DNA of 9,819 nt from Gammaproteobacteria bacterium (GTDB lineage: Bacteria; Pseudomonadota; Gammaproteobacteria; JAABTG01). A program made the position numbers and the translations under genes. The stretch lies in assembly GCA_030066245.1 (NCBI GenBank), contig JASJBY010000201.1, positions 1-9,819 on the forward strand, in the 5' to 3' direction. Each line of letters starts with the position of its first letter. Within the stretch, counting starts at the first letter, position 1. The notes beneath the pieces were generated by a model. It was given only the letters and a program-made list of their open reading frames with translations. It had not been told where the DNA came from and did not search any database. Below are positions 6,205 to 9,819 of the stretch, piece by piece.

Positions 6205-8718
6205 TACAACGACTTCTACAGTCTGAGCGCTGAGCCGTTCCGACTCAGTCCCGATCCCGAGTTCTGCTACCGACATCCCAGCTATGCGAAGGCGCGGGCG
6301 TACATGCAATATGCCCTGGAACGCGGGGAGGGCTTTGTCCTTGTCACCGGTATGCCGGGAACAGGCAAGACAACCCTCATCGAGGACCTGTTGGCCGGCC
6401 TCGAGGGTGCTCCGGTTATTGTCTCGCACCTCACAACGACCCAATTGCAGGGCGACGACCTGCTGCGCATGGTCTGCTACGAGATTGGCGCCGACGCCCA
6501 GGGACTCGACAAGGCGACTCTGCTGCGGCGAATCCAGGAGGTGTTGCTGCGTCAGGCCGGTAATCGCCAAAGGACTCTGCTACTTGTCGACGAGGCCCAG
6601 GATTTATCCGAAAGCGCGCTGGAGGAACTCCGCCTGCTGACCAATCTGCACGTCCATCGCCGGCCTCTCCTGCAGATCTTTCTCATTGGCCAGGATGCGC
6701 TGCGCCGCATGGTCGCTAAACCGAGTATGGAACAGCTCAAGCAGCGCATCCTCGCCGCGTGCCATCTGGAGCCCCTCAAGCTCAAGGAGACCCGCGAGTA
6801 CCTACGCCATCGCCTCAAGTGCGCTGGATGGCGCGGTGATCCCATCATCAGTGGCGACGTGGTTCGGCTGGTGCAGGCCGCCAGTCTCGGCGTGCCGCGT
6901 CGCATCAACATCGTCGCTGACCGGCTGTTGCTGCACGGCTACGTGGAAGGCAAGCACGAGCTGGGCGAGGCGGATGCGCGAGTCGTCGTCCGGGAGCTTC
7001 GTCAGGAGCAGCTGTTCGGTGCGGGAGCCGAGGAAGGTGCGGGACAGGCGGCGGTCTCGGACGTGGACACCCTGTCTCCCCTGGCGTTGCTCGGCGAGGG
7101 TGGGGAGGCGGATACGAACGGGCGGACAACGCCTCCACAGGCGCAGGCCGCAGCCGGTGCACAAGCAGGACGCCACGGTAATGGCAGTGGCACCGGCAAC
7201 AACGTTGCTCGGCTGGCGGTGCGTGAGGTGCCGAGCCCGGTTGCACCGCCGACGGTGGCACCAGAAAGACGGGAGGAGCCCGCCGAACTGTCGCCGGTCG
7301 CCAAATCGAAGGGTGAAAGAAGCGTGGCGACCATGCCGACGAAATTCGCCCCCCCGCCCGTGGCGGAGCCGCCTGCTAGAAGGTCCGAAGGGGCGCCGCA
7401 GGATGTTCCCGCTGCCGCCGGCGTAACAGTTGATCTGCCGGTCGTGGCGCCGCGGCCCCGGAGTAGGGTGTGGCGCTACACCGCCGCCGGGGTGCTGATA
7501 CTCTTGCTGATTGCCTTTGCCCTGGCGCTCGGTCGGCCGGAGTTGATGGACCTGGCTGAATCGCGCTGGGAGACGTGGAAGGCACGCCTCATGGATCTCC
7601 AGACCAGTCTGGCGATTCCGTGGGACAGCCGGTCCGGCGCTCCTGCTGCGAAGCCTGCCACGGATTCAGCCGCTATCACGACCCCGGAGCCTGTGCTGCC
7701 GACGGTCGCTGACTCCGGCGAACGACCCATGACGGTTTCAACCATCGTCGAGAGCGGCGTTGCAGACGCGCCTGTTGCGGAGCAGCAGGCAGAACCTTCG
7801 GCCAGCGTGTCGGGCCTAGAGTTCTCCCGGTCGCCCGAATTCTCCGCTCCGCAGCCCGCCTCCATGCAGCAGGCCCCGGGCGCTTCCACGCTTCAGCGCC
7901 GGCCCAGGCCTGGCACTGACGTCTCGCCGGACTCCGCCGTCGCCCGCCCGACGATCACGAGCGGCGCAGATGTCCGGGAGCCGGTCGGGCGCACGTCCAT
8001 GGAGCCCGACGGCAAGGGGTCGCCGGCGTCGCCTGCGGTGGCCGCTGAGGTTGTCGCCCAGTTCGACGGCCCCCGTCGGCAGCCGGCGGAGACAGACGAA
8101 GTCGCCCGGCCGCCCGCTCCGGGCAAGCCGCCGTCAGCGCCCAGCGAAGCGCGCTCGCAGGTGGAGCCCACGGTCGTGGCGGAGGTCCGTCCCCCGCAGC
8201 CGGCAGCCTCGCCGGAGCAGGCGGGTTCGACCCGGGTTGCGCGAGCCCGTGAGGCACCGCGCGCAGCGCCATCAGCCGAGAACGACGGGCTGCAAGCCTT
8301 ACATGCGGACCTGCGACGCTCGGGTTTGCCTGTGCAGCGCCTTGACGACCGCACCCTCAAGCTGAGTCTGCGCAAAGAGATCCCGTTTCGCTTCGACAGC
8401 GCCGAGGTGCCTGAAGGGTCGCGTCCGGTGCTGGACAAGCTGGCCGCCATCATCAGCCGGCATCGCGGGTGGACTGTCACTGTAGTTGGACATACGGACA
8501 GCACGGGCCCGGATGAATACAATCTGGCTCTGTCCTTGGAGCGCGCCCGCTCGGTGGCGGGCTATCTGATACAACAAGGGCTGCCGGCCGGCCGGGTTAC
8601 GAGCGAAGGAAAGGGTGAGAGCGAGCCGGCGGTTATTGCATCGGTAGCGGCAGGGTATCGAAAGTGGTTGGACCGACGCATCGAGATCATCGTGCGGTCC
8701 AGCGAGCCTCCCGCCTGA
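6202..8718 (+). CDS. ExeA/GspA-type AAA+ ATPase fused through a membrane helix to an OmpA-like peptidoglycan-binding domain
   Basis: 838-residue membrane protein. Residues 1-270 are an ExeA-type AAA+ ATPase: MYNDFYSLSAEPF N-terminus, Walker A GMPGTGKT (50-57), Walker B LLLVDEAQ (126-133), and a sensor-2-like GVPRRIN segment (230-236) before the terminal helix. A low-complexity Pro/Ala/Glu linker (about 275-422) leads to one membrane helix (about 426-444). A second Pro/Ala/Ser-rich linker (about 470-690) should span the periplasm. The C-terminus (about 720-838) is an OmpA-like domain with IPFRFDSAEV, GHTDSTG (763-769) and NLALSLERA (774-782); Asp766 and Arg781 are 15 residues apart, matching the pair that binds diaminopimelate in OmpA domains. 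The usual NRR motif reads DRR at 825-827. Family members (ExeA) use ATP and wall binding to help insert secretin multimers, but carry a different wall-binding domain. The ATPase should face the cytoplasm. No secretin or GspB gene is present, so the partner is unknown. XrtA/PEP-CTERM-type ATPases share the N-terminal pattern and are an alternative relationship. Confidence 0.93.
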   Translation: MYNDFYSLSAEPFRLSPDPEFCYRHPSYAKARAYMQYALERGEGFVLVTGMPGTGKTTLIEDLLAGLEGAPVIVSHLTTTQLQGDDLLRMVCYEIGADAQGLDKATLLRRIQEVLLRQAGNRQRTLLLVDEAQDLSESALEELRLLTNLHVHRRPLLQIFLIGQDALRRMVAKPSMEQLKQRILAACHLEPLKLKETREYLRHRLKCAGWRGDPIISGDVVRLVQAASLGVPRRINIVADRLLLHGYVEGKHELGEADARVVVRELRQEQLFGAGAEEGAGQAAVSDVDTLSPLALLGEGGEADTNGRTTPPQAQAAAGAQAGRHGNGSGTGNNVARLAVREVPSPVAPPTVAPERREEPAELSPVAKSKGERSVATMPTKFAPPPVAEPPARRSEGAPQDVPAAAGVTVDLPVVAPRPRSRVWRYTAAGVLILLLIAFALALGRPELMDLAESRWETWKARLMDLQTSLAIPWDSRSGAPAAKPATDSAAITTPEPVLPTVADSGERPMTVSTIVESGVADAPVAEQQAEPSASVSGLEFSRSPEFSAPQPASMQQAPGASTLQRRPRPGTDVSPDSAVARPTITSGADVREPVGRTSMEPDGKGSPASPAVAAEVVAQFDGPRRQPAETDEVARPPAPGKPPSAPSEARSQVEPTVVAEVRPPQPAASPEQAGSTRVARAREAPRAAPSAENDGLQALHADLRRSGLPVQRLDDRTLKLSLRKEIPFRFDSAEVPEGSRPVLDKLAAIISRHRGWTVTVVGHTDSTGPDEYNLALSLERARSVAGYLIQQGLPAGRVTSEGKGESEPAVIASVAAGYRKWLDRRIEIIVRSSEPPA

Positions 8719-8744
8719 CCTGGCGCGGTCGCGCCTCGTTCGCC
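8719..8744. terminator. Convergent gap with a small GC hairpin, possible terminator
   Basis: Only 26 bp separate the stops of the convergent ATPase-OmpA and SPOR genes. GGCGC (8722-8726) and GCGCC (8731-8735) form a 5-bp GC stem with a 4-nt loop (the outermost loop bases could also pair). No clear U-tract follows in either direction, only TCGTT on the plus side, so efficient intrinsic termination is doubtful. Confidence 0.25.
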
Positions 8745-9611
8745 TCAGCCGCCGGCTCGGGAGCGCTCTGCGGCGACACTCGGAACCCGTTCCACCCAGG
8801 TGTGGGGGACACCTGCGTTGCTCTGAAAGCCTGCCCTCGCGGTCTCGGCCGCGGTGCGGCTCTCAAAGCCCTGCACGAAGACGCGGTGCCACGTCCTGCC
8901 TTCTTTGTCCACGAAAGCACGTTTCTCGGCGGGGATCTCGAGTGCCTGCAGTCGGGTGACCTCGGCTAGCGCCCGCCCCTCTGCGGAGAAGGCACTCAAG
9001 TGAACCGCCCAGGTGGCGGCATTGGCTGTGGGGGTGGCCTTCGCCACCTTCGACGGCGCTGCTTCGGCAGCCCGGGCATGTAGCTCCTCGACCGCAGCGG
9101 TCAGAGTATCCAGTCGGGCCCCGAACTCCCGGACCACGGTTGACGGTGTGGCCGACTCCGTTTGCCGGGCAACGGCGTCGTCCAGAGCCGCTAGGTGCGA
9201 CTGGGTAGCCTCAAGTGCGGTCGTCAGGGCGGCCACCTCCCGTTGGATATCCAGGCCTGCCGCCACTTCGGCCTCGAGGCGGTGCAGCGAGGCCTGGACC
9301 TCATGTACCTCCGGCGTCAACCGGTGATTCAGCCACAGGGCCATCGCCCCCGTGCAGACTGCAAGCAAGGCCAAGACCGGCGCGATGGCTGGCGCCAGCT
9401 CCGGGAACGACGGTAGGCGCCCGGACGAGGCCAGACCAAGCCATCCCGAAACATCTCTGGCGCGGGAACTGCCCCCGCGACTGGCAATGGGCATAGCCGC
9501 ATCTCGGGCACGCCGGGCCGACGCCGACTCGGTGGACCGGCCGGAGCCGGACGCCAGCATGTCATTGAAGTCATTGTCCGGCGCGGGCCGGTTCCGGTTT
9601 CCGTCTTCCAC
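8745..9611 (-). CDS. Single-pass membrane protein with coiled coil and C-terminal SPOR domain
   Basis: 288-residue envelope protein. Residues 1-70 are polar and probably disordered in the cytoplasm. A membrane helix spans about 73-95 (PAIAPVLALLAV on). A heptad-like coiled coil follows (about 98-186, many Leu, Ala and Glu). The SPOR domain is about 199-276: WAVHLSAFSAEGRALAEV, a central RTWHRVFVQGF strand and a closing HTWVERV. SPOR domains bind peptidoglycan strands stripped of side peptides, mostly at division sites, so a septal or wall-remodelling role is likely, but no specific named protein is implied. I place the start at GTG 9611 because AGGAGG lies 7 nt upstream; the frame stays open to a GTG at 9653 that has no ribosome site. 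It converges on the ATPase-OmpA gene, leaving 26 bp. A short Ala/Arg-rich tail ends the protein. Confidence 0.88.
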   Translation of the reverse strand: MEDGNRNRPAPDNDFNDMLASGSGRSTESASARRARDAAMPIASRGGSSRARDVSGWLGLASSGRLPSFPELAPAIAPVLALLAVCTGAMALWLNHRLTPEVHEVQASLHRLEAEVAAGLDIQREVAALTTALEATQSHLAALDDAVARQTESATPSTVVREFGARLDTLTAAVEELHARAAEAAPSKVAKATPTANAATWAVHLSAFSAEGRALAEVTRLQALEIPAEKRAFVDKEGRTWHRVFVQGFESRTAAETARAGFQSNAGVPHTWVERVPSVAAERSRAGG

Positions 9612-9624
9612 TCCAGTGCCTCCT
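9609..9624 (-). promoter_or_regulatory. Strong ribosome binding site that decides the GTG start of the SPOR gene
   Basis: On the minus strand a perfect AGGAGG (plus 9619-9624) sits 7 nt before the GTG at 9611-9609. The tandem GTG codons at 9653 and 9650 have only pyrimidine-rich sequence upstream (TTTCCCGGC). The 14-residue longer form is therefore unlikely. Confidence 0.75.
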
Positions 9625-9673
9625 GCTCGCTCTTGCCCTGCCGTATTCACCACGCCGGGAAAGTGGTGCGCAC

Positions 9674-9679
9674 AATATA
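9674..9679 (-). promoter_or_regulatory. Candidate -10 hexamer of the SPOR gene promoter
   Basis: The minus strand reads TATATT here, five of six matches to the sigma-70 -10 consensus, about 60 nt upstream of the GTG start. No good -35 is found 16-18 nt further upstream (TTCTAT at 17 nt is poor), so the site may need an activator or may be incidental in this AT-richer stretch. Confidence 0.3.
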
Positions 9680-9698
9680 CGCCTTGAAACAGAAGGAT

Positions 9699-9710
9699 AG
9701 AACATGTTCT
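9699..9710. repeat. Perfect 12-bp palindrome AGAACATGTTCT
   Basis: AGAACA followed directly by its complement TGTTCT, about 20 bp upstream of the candidate -10 of the SPOR gene, where an operator could lie. It includes the ATG of the short plus-strand frame at 9704. It resembles GAAC/GTTC-type operators in general form, but the spacing does not fit the LexA sites I know. Function unknown. Confidence 0.3.
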
Positions 9711-9819
9711 TCAGAAACCTAGTACTTCTTCAAAACTACTGTGACGGGTCCTGGCCCGGATATCTCACCGGGATTCGGAATCTTGGGTCGCGCTGGCAAA
9801 GCAGATTGGCCGATCGTCC
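9704..9819 (+). other. Possible start of a plus-strand gene cut by the window edge (weak)
   Basis: ATG 9704 is preceded by AGAAGGA (9691-9697) at 6 nt and the frame is open for 38 codons to the edge, beginning MFFRNLVLLQNY. Against it, the codons include several AGA, CTA, CTT and TTG, unlike the genes in this window, and the translation resembles no family I recognise. It competes with the minus-strand frame below. Confidence 0.2.
9719..9819 (-). other. Possible C-terminus of a minus-strand gene cut by the window edge (weak)
   Basis: From the right edge one minus frame is open for about 32 codons and stops with TAG at 9721-9719, giving a Pro/Gly-rich tail that ends in GPGPVTVVLKKY. The end looks protein-like and would put a gene 107 bp upstream of the SPOR gene on the same strand. 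Third-position GC is only moderate and I recognise no family, so this is a guess. Confidence 0.25.

Noticed and set aside
6686..7426. Alternative plus-strand frame and several minus frames within the ATPase-OmpA gene
   Set aside because: They are Arg/Ser/Pro-rich translations typical of out-of-frame reading of GC-rich DNA, while the 838-codon frame holds the Walker motifs and OmpA signature.
9612..9653. Upstream GTG starts (9653, 9650) of the SPOR gene
   Set aside because: They have no ribosome binding site, whereas GTG 9611 has a perfect AGGAGG at 7 nt.
9704..9720. MFFRNL start resembling the N-terminus of RdgC
   Set aside because: Only the first six residues are similar; the following LVLLQNYCDGSW does not continue like RdgC and no frameshift restores it.
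9755..9772. CCCGG/CCGGG inverted repeat with an 8-nt loop
   Set aside because: A 5-bp stem with no T-tract is expected by chance in GC-rich DNA, and it lies inside both candidate partial frames.

Overview
The window is GC-rich, densely coding DNA from a bacterium. The gene types (an RnfB-like iron-sulfur protein, a single-chain pyruvate:ferredoxin oxidoreductase-like enzyme, an ExeA/GspA-type ATPase, and OmpA, SH3b and SPOR envelope modules) suggest a Gram-negative proteobacterium. I would guess a gammaproteobacterium of the Ectothiorhodospiraceae/Chromatiales kind, but this is inference from gene content and base composition, not from a marker gene. No tRNA, rRNA, CRISPR array, insertion sequence or prophage gene was seen.

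Left part (1-4572): a redox module. Two minus-strand genes form a probable operon: an RnfB-like polyferredoxin with an N-terminal membrane helix (4271-3390), then, 41 bp downstream, a very large 2-oxoacid:ferredoxin oxidoreductase of the NifJ/PFOR family (3348 to beyond the left edge; 1116 residues visible, no stop). A LysR-family regulator (4573-5487, plus) is divergently transcribed. The roughly 300-bp region between holds two short inverted repeats, a consensus TTGACA -35 hexamer facing the rnfB-like gene, and a hairpin in that gene's probable leader. The simplest reading is that the regulator controls the operon and that the membrane-bound RnfB-like protein exchanges electrons with the oxidoreductase.

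Right part (5570-9611): a cell-envelope module. A small zinc-ribbon/transmembrane/SH3b protein (5570-6130) is followed by an 838-residue fusion of an ExeA-type AAA+ ATPase, a transmembrane helix and a C-terminal OmpA-like peptidoglycan-binding domain (6202-8718, TTG start). Converging on it is a transmembrane/coiled-coil/SPOR-domain protein (9611-8745, minus). All three have the same architecture: an N-terminal part that should be cytoplasmic, one membrane helix, a Pro/Ala-rich or coiled-coil spacer, and a C-terminal domain from a different peptidoglycan-binding family. This suggests a locus linking cytoplasmic ATP use to the cell wall. ExeA-type ATPases help place secretin channels through the wall, but no secretin or GspB-like gene is visible here.

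The last ~210 bp (9612-9819) hold the leader of the SPOR gene, a perfect 12-bp palindrome, and two competing short open frames cut by the right edge, neither of which I can establish as a gene.
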